This document shows positions 1 to 8,177 of a DNA stretch of 13,990 bases, piece by piece (the first letter of the stretch is position 1; each line of letters starts with the position of its first letter). The notes under the pieces are model-generated. The model did not search any database, was not told where the DNA came from, and saw only the letters and a program-made list of their open reading frames with translations. The stretch lies in NCBI GenBank assembly GCA_015487515.1, contig WFPQ01000287.1:1-13990 (forward strand), written 5' to 3'. Source of the stretch: Hyphomicrobiales bacterium. Lineage in GTDB: Bacteria; Pseudomonadota; Alphaproteobacteria; Rhizobiales; Devosiaceae. Both the position numbers and the translations under genes were made by a program.

Positions 1-1
1 G

Positions 2-2998
2 ATGCTGTGGGGATCCAACGTGCCCCAGACCCGCACGCCGGATGCACACTTTTATACGGAAGCCCGCTACAAGGGCACGAAGTCGGTGGTGGTTTCCCCG
101 GATTATTCGGAAGCGGCCAAGTTCTCGGACATGTGGCTGAACCCGAAGGCGGGAACCGATGCGGCCCTGGCCATGGCAATGGGTCACGTGATCCTGCGCG
201 AATATCACCTGGACCGGCAGGCCGAATATTTCGAGGATTACTGCCGAAAGTATACCGATATGCCCATGCTGGTCAGACTGGTGAAAAAAAACGGACATCA
301 TGTTCCGGACCGGCTGCTCAGGGCCTCGGACTTTGCCCAGAACCTGAATGAGAAAAACAACCCGGAATGGAAGACCGTGGCCCTTGACGGCAATAGCGGC
401 AAGATAGTCACTCCCCGGGGATCCATAGGATTCAGGTGGGGAGAGGACGGAAAATGGAACCTTGAAGAAAAGGACGGAAAGGGAAAGGAAACAAGGCTCA
501 AGCTTTCCTTCATCCTTGACGAGGACCACGATACGGTCGCAGAAGTGGCGTTCCCCTATTTCGGCAATCGCGAACATGACCATTTCGAAGGGGACGGACA
601 TGACAGCATCCTGGTGCGTTCGGTTCCGGCCAGGCAGGTAAAACTGTCGGACGGAGAAGCAATGGTTGCCACCGTATTCGATCTGTTTGCGGCCAATTAC
701 GGGCTGGACCGGGGGCTGGGAAGCCAGAACGTTGCCAGGTCCTTTGAAGATGATGTGCCCTATACCCCGGCCTGGGCCGAAAAGATCACCGGGGTTCCGG
801 CCAAGAAGATCATCGCCGTAGCCCGGGAATTTGCAGACAATGCGGAAAAGACCAGCGGGCGGTCCATGGTGATTCTTGGGGCCGGCCTCAATCACTGGTA
901 CCACATGGACATGAATTACCGCTCCATCATGAACCTGCTGATCATGTGCGGGTGCGTGGGCCAGTCGGGGGGCGGCTGGAGCCATTATGTGGGGCAGGAA
1001 AAGCTCAGACCCCAGACCGGATGGCTGCCACTGGCGTTCGGGCTGGACTGGGCACGTCCTCCAAGACACATGAATTCGACTTCGGCCTTTTATGCCCATA
1101 CCGATCAGTGGCGCTATGAAACCCTGAACGTCTCCGAAATCCTCTCCCCGACCGCCCCGGACGGGGACTGGGACTCCACCCTGATAGATTACAACGTGCG
1201 CTCGGAGCGCATGGGATGGCTGCCTTCGGCCCCCCAGCTGAAGACCAACCCGCTGGAAATTGCCGCTGCGGCCAAAAAGGCCAGAAAAGAGCCAAAGGAC
1301 TATGTGGCCGAACAATTGAAATCCGGAAAACTGGAAATGAGCTGCCAGGACCCGGATGATGAGGCCAACTGGCCGCGAAACCTGTTCGTGTGGCGCTCCA
1401 ACCTGCTGGGCTCCTCGGGCAAGGGCCATGAATATTTCCTGAAACACCTGCTGGGAACAACCCATGGGGTGATGGGCAAGGACCTTGGTGAAGAGGGGCG
1501 ACAGCGCTCAAGGGAAGTGAAATGGCACGACAAGGCGCCGGAAGGCAAGCTGGACCTGCTGGTTACCCTTGATTTCCGCATGTCAACCACCTGCGTCTAT
1601 TCGGATATCGTTCTGCCCACCGCCACCTGGTACGAAAAGAACGACCTGAACACCTCGGACATGCATCCGTTCATTCACCCCCTGTCTTCGGCGGCAGACC
1701 CGGCCTGGGAATCCCGGTCCGACTGGGAAATCTTCAAGGGGCTGGCCAAAAAATTCTCCGAAGTGGCCCCCGAAGTGCTGGGAGTCGAACAGGACACCGT
1801 CCTGGTGCCCATATTGCACGATACGCCGGGTGAAATTGCCCAGCCCTTTGACGTCAAGGACTGGAAACGGGGAGAAGTCGAACCCATTCCGGGAAAAACC
1901 ATGCCGGGCGTCGTGGTGGTGGAGCGGGATTACCCCAATCTCTACAAGCGCTTCACCGCCCTTGGTCCATTGATGGAAAAGCTGGGCAACGGAGGCAAGG
2001 GCATCGCATGGGATACCTCCCGTGAAGTTGAGGCCCTGGGCAGGCTCTCGGGAGTTGTGAGCGAAGAGGGCGTGACAAAGGGCATGCCAAGAATAGAAAG
2101 CGACATCGAGGCCAGCGAAGTTGTGTTGATGCTGGCCCCGGAAACCAACGGAGAAGTGGCGGTAAAAGCCTGGGAGGCCCTATCAAAGGCCACCGGGCTG
2201 GATCACACCCACCTGGCACTGCCCAAGGAAGAGGAAAAGATCCGCTTCCGCGACGTGGTGGCACAGCCGCGCAAGATCATTTCCTCCCCCACCTGGTCGG
2301 GGCTGGAAAGCGAAAAGGTATGCTATAATGCCTGCTATACCAATGTGCACGAGCTTATACCGTGGCGCACCCTCAGCGGACGCCAGCAACTCTACCAGGA
2401 TCACTTGTGGATGCGGGCATTCGGCGAGGCGTTCTGCGTCTACAGGCCTCCCATAGACACCAAGTCAATTGGACCCGAAACAGAGGCAAGGGACAATGGC
2501 AACAGGCAGATCGTGCTCAACTTCATAACCCCGCACCAGAAATGGGGCATCCATTCCACCTATTCGGACAATTTGCTGATGCTGACCCTGAACCGGGGCG
2601 GACCGGTGGTCTGGCTGTCGGAAAATGACGCGGCCAGGGCAGGCATCGTCGATAATGACTGGGTGGAGGCCTATAATTCCAACGGGGCGCTGGTGGCGCG
2701 GGCCGTGGTATCGCAACGCATGAAGGATGGCACCCTGTTCATGTATCACGCCCAGGAAAAGATCGTTAACACCCCGGGGGCCGAAACCACCGGCAATCGC
2801 GGGGGCATCCACAACTCGGTAACCCGGGCCATAACCAAGCCAACACACATGATCGGCGGCTATGCCCAGCAGTCCTACGGGTTCAACTATTACGGGACCG
2901 TAGGTTCCAACCGCGACGAGTTCGTCGTGGTGCGCAAGATGGAAAAAATAGACTGGCTTGAAAAACCGCTGGCCGCAAAAGAAGAGGTGGGATCATGA
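2..2998 (+). CDS. narG: Respiratory nitrate reductase alpha subunit NarG (5' partial)
   Basis: Catalytic subunit of the membrane-bound nitrate reductase; it reduces nitrate to nitrite at a Mo-bisMGD cofactor on the cytoplasmic side, taking electrons from NarH. The frame is open from the first bases and gives 998 residues that align nearly end to end with E. coli NarG (1247 aa, from memory) from about residue 250. Diagnostic stretches are TRTPDAHF (residues 10-17), GRSMVILGAGLNHWYH (286-301), CGCVGQSGGGW (316-326) and a C-terminal molybdopterin-dinucleotide-binding region ending in YGTVGSNRDEFVVVRKM. The missing N-terminus would carry the His/Cys ligands of cluster FS0 and the aspartate that ligates Mo, so an intact active site cannot be confirmed here. 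The residue shown as Met at position 2 is internal, not a start. The stop overlaps the narH start in ATGA, indicating translational coupling. The nar promoter and any NarK transporter would lie upstream, outside the window. Confidence 0.97.
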   Translation: MLWGSNVPQTRTPDAHFYTEARYKGTKSVVVSPDYSEAAKFSDMWLNPKAGTDAALAMAMGHVILREYHLDRQAEYFEDYCRKYTDMPMLVRLVKKNGHHVPDRLLRASDFAQNLNEKNNPEWKTVALDGNSGKIVTPRGSIGFRWGEDGKWNLEEKDGKGKETRLKLSFILDEDHDTVAEVAFPYFGNREHDHFEGDGHDSILVRSVPARQVKLSDGEAMVATVFDLFAANYGLDRGLGSQNVARSFEDDVPYTPAWAEKITGVPAKKIIAVAREFADNAEKTSGRSMVILGAGLNHWYHMDMNYRSIMNLLIMCGCVGQSGGGWSHYVGQEKLRPQTGWLPLAFGLDWARPPRHMNSTSAFYAHTDQWRYETLNVSEILSPTAPDGDWDSTLIDYNVRSERMGWLPSAPQLKTNPLEIAAAAKKARKEPKDYVAEQLKSGKLEMSCQDPDDEANWPRNLFVWRSNLLGSSGKGHEYFLKHLLGTTHGVMGKDLGEEGRQRSREVKWHDKAPEGKLDLLVTLDFRMSTTCVYSDIVLPTATWYEKNDLNTSDMHPFIHPLSSAADPAWESRSDWEIFKGLAKKFSEVAPEVLGVEQDTVLVPILHDTPGEIAQPFDVKDWKRGEVEPIPGKTMPGVVVVERDYPNLYKRFTALGPLMEKLGNGGKGIAWDTSREVEALGRLSGVVSEEGVTKGMPRIESDIEASEVVLMLAPETNGEVAVKAWEALSKATGLDHTHLALPKEEEKIRFRDVVAQPRKIISSPTWSGLESEKVCYNACYTNVHELIPWRTLSGRQQLYQDHLWMRAFGEAFCVYRPPIDTKSIGPETEARDNGNRQIVLNFITPHQKWGIHSTYSDNLLMLTLNRGGPVVWLSENDAARAGIVDNDWVEAYNSNGALVARAVVSQRMKDGTLFMYHAQEKIVNTPGAETTGNRGGIHNSVTRAITKPTHMIGGYAQQSYGFNYYGTVGSNRDEFVVVRKMEKIDWLEKPLAAKEEVGS

Positions 2999-4527
2999 AA
3001 ATCCGTGCTCAAATCGGAATGGTACTGAACCTGGACAAGTGCATCGGCTGCCACACCTGTTCCGTTACCTGCAAGAACGTATGGACCAACCGGGAGGGAG
3101 TGGAATATGCCTGGTTCAACAATGTGGAAACCAAGCCCGGGGTCGGCTTCCCCAGGGAGTGGGAAAACCAGGACAGGTGGAACGGGGGTTGGGTCCGCAA
3201 TGCAAACGGCAGAATACAGCCGAAAATGGGACCGAAATGGAGAATACTGGCAAAGATCTTTGCCAACCCGGACCTGCCCGAAATAGACGATTATTACGAG
3301 CCTTTCGATTTCGACTACGGGCATCTGCAAAAGGCGGGAGAAGTGGAAGCATTCCCGACCGCCCGTCCGCGCTCCAGGATCACCGGACAGCGCATGGAAA
3401 AAATCGAATGGGGACCGAACTGGGAAGAAATCCTGGGGGGAGAGTTCTCCTCGCGCTCAAAGGACTACAATTTCAAGGATGTGGAGAAGGAAATATATGG
3501 CAGCTACGAAAATACCTTCATGATGTACCTGCCGCGCCTTTGCGAACACTGCCTGAACCCGACCTGCGTGGCCGCCTGCCCGGCCGGGGCCATCTACAAG
3601 CGCGAAGATGACGGCATCGTGCTGGTGGACCAGGAAAAATGCCGGGGATGGCGCATGTGCGTTTCCGGTTGCCCCTATAAAAAAATCTATTACAACTGGT
3701 CCTCCGGAAAATCGGAAAAATGCACCTTCTGCTTTCCGCGCATCGAGGCGGGAGAACCAACCGTCTGTTCGGAAACCTGCGTGGGGCGCATAAGATATCT
3801 GGGCGTGCTGCTCTATGATGCGGACAGGATCGAAGAGGCCGCCTCTACACAGGATGAACAGGACCTCTATGAAAAACAGCTCTCCCTGTTTCTCGATCCC
3901 AATGATCCCGAAATAATAGAAAGGGCAAGCAACCAGGGCATTCCGATGGACTGGATCAGGGCAGCGCAGAAATCGCCCGTCTACAAGATGGCCATGGACT
4001 GGAAGGTGGCCTTCCCGCTGCATCCGGAATATCGCACCCTGCCCATGGTCTGGTACGTACCCCCGCTCTCCCCCCTGCAATCGGCCGCCGAAGCGGGCAA
4101 AATGGGCTGGGACGGAGAACTGCCGGATGTGAAATCCATGCGCATTCCGGTTCGCTACCTGTCCAATCTCTTGACCGCAGGCAAGGACGAGCCGGTCATA
4201 GCGGGGCTGGAACGCATGCTGGCCATGCGCTCCTACATGCGCTCCAAGACCGTGGACGGGGTGATCAACGAGGCAGTGGCAGAACGGGTCGGCATGACCC
4301 CCCTGATGATAGAGGAAATGTACCAGACAATGGCCATTGCCAATTACGAGGATCGTTTTGTCATTCCCACCACCCACCGCGAACTGGGAGAAGATAGCTA
4401 TGACTTAAGGGGATCGTGCGGATTTACCTTTGGCAATGGATGCTCGGGCGGCACTTCGGAGCTTGACCTGTTCGGGGCAAAAAAAACCAGAACCACCCAG
4501 ACCCCGACCGATTTCATAAGGAGTTGA
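2995..4527 (+). CDS. narH: Respiratory nitrate reductase beta subunit NarH
   Basis: Iron-sulfur subunit that passes electrons from NarI haems to NarG. The 510 aa length fits the family (about 510). Four cysteine groups are visible: C16/C19/C22/C26; C183/C186/C191/C195; C216/C222/C226 with Trp219 in the place of the usual second cysteine; and C243/C246/C258/C262. The tryptophan substitution is the family hallmark that turns one site into a [3Fe-4S] cluster, so the set predicts three [4Fe-4S] and one [3Fe-4S]. The conserved tail GSCGFTFGNGCSGG is present. No signal peptide, as expected for a cytoplasm-facing subunit. It starts with an ATG overlapping the narG stop and is followed 4 bases later by narJ. 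Confidence 0.98.
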   Translation: MKIRAQIGMVLNLDKCIGCHTCSVTCKNVWTNREGVEYAWFNNVETKPGVGFPREWENQDRWNGGWVRNANGRIQPKMGPKWRILAKIFANPDLPEIDDYYEPFDFDYGHLQKAGEVEAFPTARPRSRITGQRMEKIEWGPNWEEILGGEFSSRSKDYNFKDVEKEIYGSYENTFMMYLPRLCEHCLNPTCVAACPAGAIYKREDDGIVLVDQEKCRGWRMCVSGCPYKKIYYNWSSGKSEKCTFCFPRIEAGEPTVCSETCVGRIRYLGVLLYDADRIEEAASTQDEQDLYEKQLSLFLDPNDPEIIERASNQGIPMDWIRAAQKSPVYKMAMDWKVAFPLHPEYRTLPMVWYVPPLSPLQSAAEAGKMGWDGELPDVKSMRIPVRYLSNLLTAGKDEPVIAGLERMLAMRSYMRSKTVDGVINEAVAERVGMTPLMIEEMYQTMAIANYEDRFVIPTTHRELGEDSYDLRGSCGFTFGNGCSGGTSELDLFGAKKTRTTQTPTDFIRS

Positions 4528-4531
4528 GGCC

Positions 4532-5290
4532 ATGCAGATCACCCTGAAGATAATTTCGGCCATTCTTTCCTACCCTTCCGAAGAACTTTTGGGGGCAAGG
4601 GAAGAACTGCTCGGGGCCCTTGAAAGGGATGATGGCGTGTCGGACAATGTCAGGTCCGTACTGGGGGAACTGATTTGCGACATCTGTTCCCACGACATAT
4701 ATGACGCCCAGGAACGCTATACCCTGCTGTTCGACCGTACCCGCACCAATTCGCTGCACCTGTTCGAGCACGTGCACGGGGAAAGCCGGGACCGGGGCCA
4801 GGCCATGGTCGACCTGGCGGTGATGTACGAGTCTGAAGGGTTCGAAATTCAGGCAAAGGAACTGCCGGACTTTATCCCCGTATTTCTTGAATATCTGTCA
4901 ACCCAGTCCAGCGAGGAAATCAGCAGCCTGCTGGAGCAGACGCTGCACATAATTGTGGCGCTGCGCCAGAGGCTGCAACAGCGCAAAAGCATCTATGCCA
5001 ACGCGTTCATGGCCATCGAGGAAATGGCCGGAACCGGACCGGACATGGAAGCGCTCAACCAGATACTGGCCGAAAGCGAGGACGACCCCGACGATCTGAA
5101 GGCACTGGATGAAATCTGGGAAGAAGAGGCAGTGACCTTCGGGGCCGGCAAGGGAGCCGATGTCTGCGGTCCCGACCGGCTGCGGGCCCAGATGAGAGCC
5201 CACAACCGCCGCCCCGACGACATAACCGGAAAAAACAGCATAGCCGCCGGAGCCACGGCCCGGACGGTCCAAATCAACGGAGAACACTGA
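4532..5290 (+). CDS. narJ: Nitrate reductase assembly chaperone NarJ
   Basis: System-specific chaperone that binds apo-NarG, supports Mo cofactor insertion and controls membrane docking; it is not part of the final enzyme. The protein is 252 aa (E. coli NarJ is about 236) and all-helical in character. The signature block is at residues 63-95, including LFEHVHGESRDRGQAM, with YPSEELL near the N-terminus and DEIWEEEAVTF near the C-terminus, all typical of NarJ/NarW (TorD-like superfamily). The start ATG has an AAGGAG ribosome site at 4518-4523, 8 bases upstream, lying inside the end of narH. The 4-base gap to narH and 1-base gap to narI place it firmly in the operon. The C-terminal 30 residues are polar and low in conservation. 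Confidence 0.97.
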   Translation: MQITLKIISAILSYPSEELLGAREELLGALERDDGVSDNVRSVLGELICDICSHDIYDAQERYTLLFDRTRTNSLHLFEHVHGESRDRGQAMVDLAVMYESEGFEIQAKELPDFIPVFLEYLSTQSSEEISSLLEQTLHIIVALRQRLQQRKSIYANAFMAIEEMAGTGPDMEALNQILAESEDDPDDLKALDEIWEEEAVTFGAGKGADVCGPDRLRAQMRAHNRRPDDITGKNSIAAGATARTVQINGEH

Positions 5291-5291
5291 A

Positions 5292-5996
5292 ATGGCCGAG
5301 TTCCTGAACAGCTTAATTTTCGGCATATATCCCTATATCGCCCTGGCGATCCTCATCGTGGGGTCGGTGGTGCGCTATGACAAGGACCCCTACACCTGGA
5401 AAACCGGATCATCACAGCTCCTGCGCAGGAAACAGCTGATAGCGGGCTCGCTGATGTTCCATGGCGGAGTTCTGGCCATATTCGTTGGCCATTTCGTCGG
5501 ACTTCTGACACCCCTCTGGGTCTGGGAAGTGATCGGCCTTTCTTCGAGCGCCAAGCAGATTATTGCCATGAGCGCCGGCGGCGTGGCCGGAGCCTTTGGA
5601 ATAGCCGGGGCAACCCTGCTGATTCACCGCCGGTTCTTTGATCCCAGAATCCGGGCCACCTCGAATTTTGCCGACAATGCGATAATATTGATCCTGTGGC
5701 TGCAATTCGCCCTGGGGCTGAGCACCATTCTTGTTTCGGTGCAGCATCTGGACGGCAAGGAAATGCTAAAGTTCGTGGCCTGGACCCAGGGCATCGTGAC
5801 CTTCAACCCGGATGCGGCAGACTATATCCTTGACGTGTCCCCGGTCTACAAGGCCCACATATTCCTGGGCCTCACCATATTCGTCATCTTTCCCTTCACC
5901 CGGCTGGTACACATGCTGTCGGCACCGATCCGCTATATCTGGCGGCCCGGATACCAGATAGTGCGCACCAAGCGCGACGTGCCACCGGCAGAATAA
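5292..5996 (+). CDS. narI: Respiratory nitrate reductase gamma subunit NarI (cytochrome b)
   Basis: Di-haem membrane anchor that oxidises quinol at the periplasmic side and sends electrons inward to NarH. It has 234 aa and five hydrophobic segments (roughly residues 5-27, 50-72, 83-112, 127-150, 183-206). The four axial haem ligands can be placed: His57 and His67 in MFHGGVLAIFVGHFVG, and His189 and His207 in the segments VYKAHIFLGL and TRLVHMLSAP; spacing matches E. coli His56/66/187/205. It starts one base after the narJ stop with a CGGAGAA ribosome site at 5278-5284 lying within the narJ end. The tail RPGYQIVRTK is typical of the family. Confidence 0.97.
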   Translation: MAEFLNSLIFGIYPYIALAILIVGSVVRYDKDPYTWKTGSSQLLRRKQLIAGSLMFHGGVLAIFVGHFVGLLTPLWVWEVIGLSSSAKQIIAMSAGGVAGAFGIAGATLLIHRRFFDPRIRATSNFADNAIILILWLQFALGLSTILVSVQHLDGKEMLKFVAWTQGIVTFNPDAADYILDVSPVYKAHIFLGLTIFVIFPFTRLVHMLSAPIRYIWRPGYQIVRTKRDVPPAE

Positions 5997-6020
5997 CGAA
6001 CTGACAGGCAGATTCGGATC

Positions 6021-6896
6021 ATGAAAAATTCAGCAGACATCGAATCGGGTGTTCTTCCCAAAGGCAAGGTAAAAGTCCCACACCCTCCAGAGCCAGAAGG
6101 AAGAACACCCGTCCGGGTGAACGGCATCGAAATCGGTGAAGAGGAAATTCGGAGCGAAATGCAAAATCACCGGGCCAGCAATCCGGAACAGGCAAGGGAA
6201 ATGGCCATTCGGGCGCTGGTGGTGCGCGAACTGCTGGTGCAGGAAGCAGCAGCAGAAAACATCGTGGCCGAACCCAGAATCCTGGGGGATGGCTTGAAGG
6301 AAATCGAAGCGGATGCGGCCATAAGGGCCCTGCTGGATGAACAGGTTTCAACTCCAAGGGCCGATGAGGCCGCATGCCGGCGCTATTATGACAGCCACAG
6401 GGAAAAGTTCAGTTCCCAGACAATTTATGAGGCAAGACATATCCTGATTGCAGCCACCCCTAGCAATGAAGAAAGACGAAAGGAAGCCAGGAAAACCGCC
6501 AGCATGATCATAAAGAAGCTGCAGGACAATCCCGGGATTTTCCCGGAACTGGCCAAAACCCATTCGGCCTGCCCATCAAAACAGCAGGGGGGAAACCTGG
6601 GGCAACTGGGCAAGGGAGCAACGGTTGCCGAATTTGAAACCGTATTGTTCCAGATGGATGAGGGGCAGCTATGGCCGGTCCCGGTGCCGACCCAGTTTGG
6701 CTATCACGTGATAAGGCTGGACAAGATCATTCAGGGGGAGCAATTGCCCTTTGAGGCAGCAAGGCAGAAAATCGCGGCATGGCTGGAAGCCTCGAGCTGG
6801 AGCAGGGCCGTGGCCCAGTATATTTCCATCCTGGCCGGCAAGGCGGATATCCAGGGTTTTGACATGGAAGGGGCCCGCACGCCCCTGGTGCAGTAA
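6021..6896 (+). CDS. Parvulin-type (PpiC/NifM-like) peptidyl-prolyl cis-trans isomerase of the nar operon
   Basis: Predicted folding helper that isomerises Xaa-Pro bonds. The 291 aa protein has an N-terminal helical region (about 36-130, beginning VNGIEIGEEEI) and a parvulin domain at about 133-236, from YEARHILIAAT to FGYHVIRLDKI, with the family's GGNLGQLGKG and FGYHVI motifs. There is no signal peptide or membrane segment, so it should act in the cytoplasm, where NarG and NarH are assembled, unlike periplasmic SurA or PpiD. It follows narI by 24 bases without a terminator, so it is read as the last gene of the operon. A ppiC-like gene after narI is known from pseudomonads and other denitrifiers. 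No strong ribosome site precedes the ATG; the first 30 residues are proline- and charge-rich and less conserved, so a later start cannot be excluded. Its dependence on, or benefit to, Nar assembly is inferred from position only. Confidence 0.9.
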   Translation: MKNSADIESGVLPKGKVKVPHPPEPEGRTPVRVNGIEIGEEEIRSEMQNHRASNPEQAREMAIRALVVRELLVQEAAAENIVAEPRILGDGLKEIEADAAIRALLDEQVSTPRADEAACRRYYDSHREKFSSQTIYEARHILIAATPSNEERRKEARKTASMIIKKLQDNPGIFPELAKTHSACPSKQQGGNLGQLGKGATVAEFETVLFQMDEGQLWPVPVPTQFGYHVIRLDKIIQGEQLPFEAARQKIAAWLEASSWSRAVAQYISILAGKADIQGFDMEGARTPLVQ

Positions 6897-6905
6897 CAAG
6901 AACAA

Positions 6906-6943
6906 GGGCCGCATCAGGCAACGAACCCGGGATCGTGCGGCCC
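6906..6943. terminator. Probable bidirectional terminator between convergent genes
   Basis: GGGCCGCA at 6906-6913 and TGCGGCCC at 6936-6943 form a perfect 8-bp GC-rich stem around a 22-base loop. On the + strand the stem is followed after 6 bases by TTTT (6950-6953). On the - strand it is followed at once by TTGTTCTTGTT. It lies 10 bases after the isomerase stop and 30 bases past the end of the convergent small gene, the right place to end both transcripts. The large loop and short T-runs make intrinsic termination moderate rather than certain. Confidence 0.6.
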
Positions 6944-6972
6944 AGACCGTTTTCACTGATTTTTCAGGAGGC

Positions 6973-7257
6973 TCAGAAGGCCATGGTCAATCCCAGTCTG
7001 CCGGGTATTCCGGGAGCGGGCTTTGCTGAAAGGCCCACCGTGCCGTTTTTTGCGCCATATTCCTTGTCGCAGGCATCCATGGCATTTACTGCGCATTCGA
7101 TGGGATGATCGCCCTGATTGCAGATAGTGATGACGCGATTATAGCATTTGCTGAGCGGTGTTTCACCCAGGGCAGCAATGGCGTTGCCCGAAGAAACAAG
7201 GGTGAGAGATACAACGACAATGGCAAAGGCGGAGCGGGAAAATGTTGTCCTGGTCAT
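6973..7257 (-). CDS. Small exported protein with CX7C-X8-CX7C cysteines, unknown function
   Basis: Not recognised. From ATG at 7257 the product is 94 aa. Residues 1-28 look like a Sec signal peptide: basic start (MTRTTFSR), hydrophobic core AFAIVVVSLTLV, and an AIA cleavage signal. The mature part of about 66 residues has exactly four cysteines spaced CX7C, 8 residues, CX7C, in a region likely to be helical, followed by a Gly/Pro-rich tail. The even spacing suggests two disulfide-linked helices, as in a helical hairpin. The frame continues upstream to a longer reading of 123 aa, but only the ATG at 7257 places a signal peptide at the N-terminus. The ribosome site is weak (purine-rich AAAGAAAA). 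It lies 162 bp downstream of the TetR gene on the same strand and converges with the nar operon. Confidence 0.62.
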   Translation of the reverse strand: MTRTTFSRSAFAIVVVSLTLVSSGNAIAALGETPLSKCYNRVITICNQGDHPIECAVNAMDACDKEYGAKNGTVGLSAKPAPGIPGRLGLTMAF

Positions 7258-7419
7258 TGAAAATTTTCTTTGTATCCAGATGAAATCAAGTTCTGGACCC
7301 TGGAAAAAAAGCAGGTTCAGGGCCGCAGGACAAAGATATATCAATGCAGATGAACCCGGCTTCAGCAGGCCGTTAATCCCCGGTTCATGCCGGATACCAA
7401 AAACCGCAGGGTTTCTTCG
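7258..7419 (-). other. Gap between TetR gene and small exported protein gene
   Basis: 162 bp without a supported gene. It holds an imperfect hairpin, TGAACC at 7351-7356 pairing with GGTTCA at 7382-7387 with a bulged inner GG/CC extension, and an A/T-rich stretch just before the small gene that probably contains its promoter. No convincing -35/-10 pair or run of T after the hairpin was seen, so it is called neither a terminator nor a promoter. Confidence 0.3.
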
Positions 7420-8109
7420 TCAACCGGGTTCACGCATGGGAAGGTCCGGGAAAATCATTTCCAGCAGGGCAGCCCGGTCCGCATGGTCCTTAAGGGCAGA
7501 ATTGTCGTTGAGCATGATGCCCACATAACCGTGAATTATGGACCAGACAAGAATCTCGTTGCCCTCGGGCCCGGCCCGGCCGGGAAGCAGGGGGGCACTG
7601 ACCTCACGCAGGATCTCATAGGAAGCCTCCGCGGCGCGGCTGAATTCCATGTCATCGGCGGACTTTTCGAAACCGCCGAACATCAGGTGAAACATGGAAG
7701 GGTTCTGAAAGGCAAAATTCATGTAACCCCTGCAGGCGGCAAGAAGCATGGCCCGCGGATCACTGGCATCTGCCAATTCGATCTGCTCACGCATCATGGC
7801 AGCAAATTTGAGGTGACCGCGGGCAATGACCGCCGTGCGCAAATCGGCAAGGGTGGCAAAATGATGGGCCGGGGCCGCATGGCTGACCCCGGCCCGGGCC
7901 GCCACCTTGCGTATGGAAAGCGCCGAGGCCCCGTGCTCGCTGACCAGATCAACCCCGGCATCGATCAGGGCAGCGCGCAAATCCCCATGGTGGTGGGAAC
8001 GCTTTCCTGCACCATGACCCCCGGGCTCACGGGAACTTTTGGACTTGCCGGAATTTCTGGATTCGCGATCGCCGATATTCGTTTTTCCGTTTGTTTTTCT
8101 CGTTGTCAC
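7420..8109 (-). CDS. TetR/AcrR-family transcriptional regulator
   Basis: DNA-binding repressor, 229 aa from the proposed GTG start at 8109. An N-terminal tail of about 40 residues is rich in Lys, Arg, Ser and His. The helix-turn-helix domain covers about 43-90, with SIRKVAARAGVSHAAP and HHFATLADL in the usual TetR positions. The C-terminal ligand domain has GYMNFAFQNPSMFHLMFGG (129-147), typical of the WHG-type TetR C-terminal group. The frame stays open upstream to a TTG at 8190, but those first codons would be made of two operator-like palindromes, and no ATG exists before the helix-turn-helix. A promoter-like pair TTGACA-N16-TATGCT (8163-8158 and 8141-8136) would start RNA about 20 bases before the GTG, which favours the shorter form. 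Divergent from the DUF2306 gene, it probably represses that gene and itself. The ligand is unknown. Confidence 0.88.
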   Translation of the reverse strand: MTTRKTNGKTNIGDRESRNSGKSKSSREPGGHGAGKRSHHHGDLRAALIDAGVDLVSEHGASALSIRKVAARAGVSHAAPAHHFATLADLRTAVIARGHLKFAAMMREQIELADASDPRAMLLAACRGYMNFAFQNPSMFHLMFGGFEKSADDMEFSRAAEASYEILREVSAPLLPGRAGPEGNEILVWSIIHGYVGIMLNDNSALKDHADRAALLEMIFPDLPMREPG

Positions 8110-8130
8110 GTTGTTTTTCTCGTTACCACG
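8091..8130. repeat. 20-bp tandem duplication over the TetR gene start
   Basis: TTGTTTTTCTCGTTGTCACG (8091-8110) is followed directly by TTGTTTTTCTCGTTACCACG (8111-8130); 18 of 20 positions agree. GTTTTTCCGT at 8081-8090 looks like a partial third copy. On the coding (-) strand each unit carries a GTG and the purine run ACGAGAAAAACAA, so the duplication doubles the start codon and its possible ribosome site. The period is not a multiple of three, so only one GTG is in frame. Confidence 0.9.
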
Positions 8131-8135
8131 CGGGC

Positions 8136-8163
8136 AGCATATATCCCTGCTTGACAGTGTCAA
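8136..8163 (-). promoter_or_regulatory. Predicted TetR gene promoter overlapping palindrome 1
   Basis: Reading the - strand, TTGACA (8163-8158), a 16-base spacer and TATGCT (8141-8136) match the sigma-70 pattern. The -35 box is one arm of the first palindrome, so a repressor bound there would block the promoter. This would give autoregulation. Prediction only. Confidence 0.42.
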
Positions 8164-8164
8164 G
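8150..8164. promoter_or_regulatory. Palindromic operator 1, CTTGACA-G-TGTCAAG
   Basis: A perfect dyad of 7-bp arms around one central base. It is one of two copies in the TetR/DUF2306 control region and is the likely binding site of the adjacent TetR protein. It resembles an FNR/Dnr box, but its TTG and CAA are 7 bases apart rather than 8, so the TetR assignment is preferred. Confidence 0.65.
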
Positions 8165-8177
8165 TTTTTCTGCAATC

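Noticed and set aside
3640..3675. Apparent loss of a cysteine in the third NarH cluster motif (Trp219)
   Set aside because: This tryptophan is the normal state in NarH, giving the [3Fe-4S] cluster; it is not a mutation.
3457..4377. Long - strand frame of 306 residues opposite narH
   Set aside because: It lies wholly antisense to a strongly conserved gene, has no family features, and is a by-product of codon bias.
7387..8154. Long + strand frame of 255 residues opposite the TetR gene
   Set aside because: The antisense TetR frame has clear domain motifs on the other strand; this frame has none.
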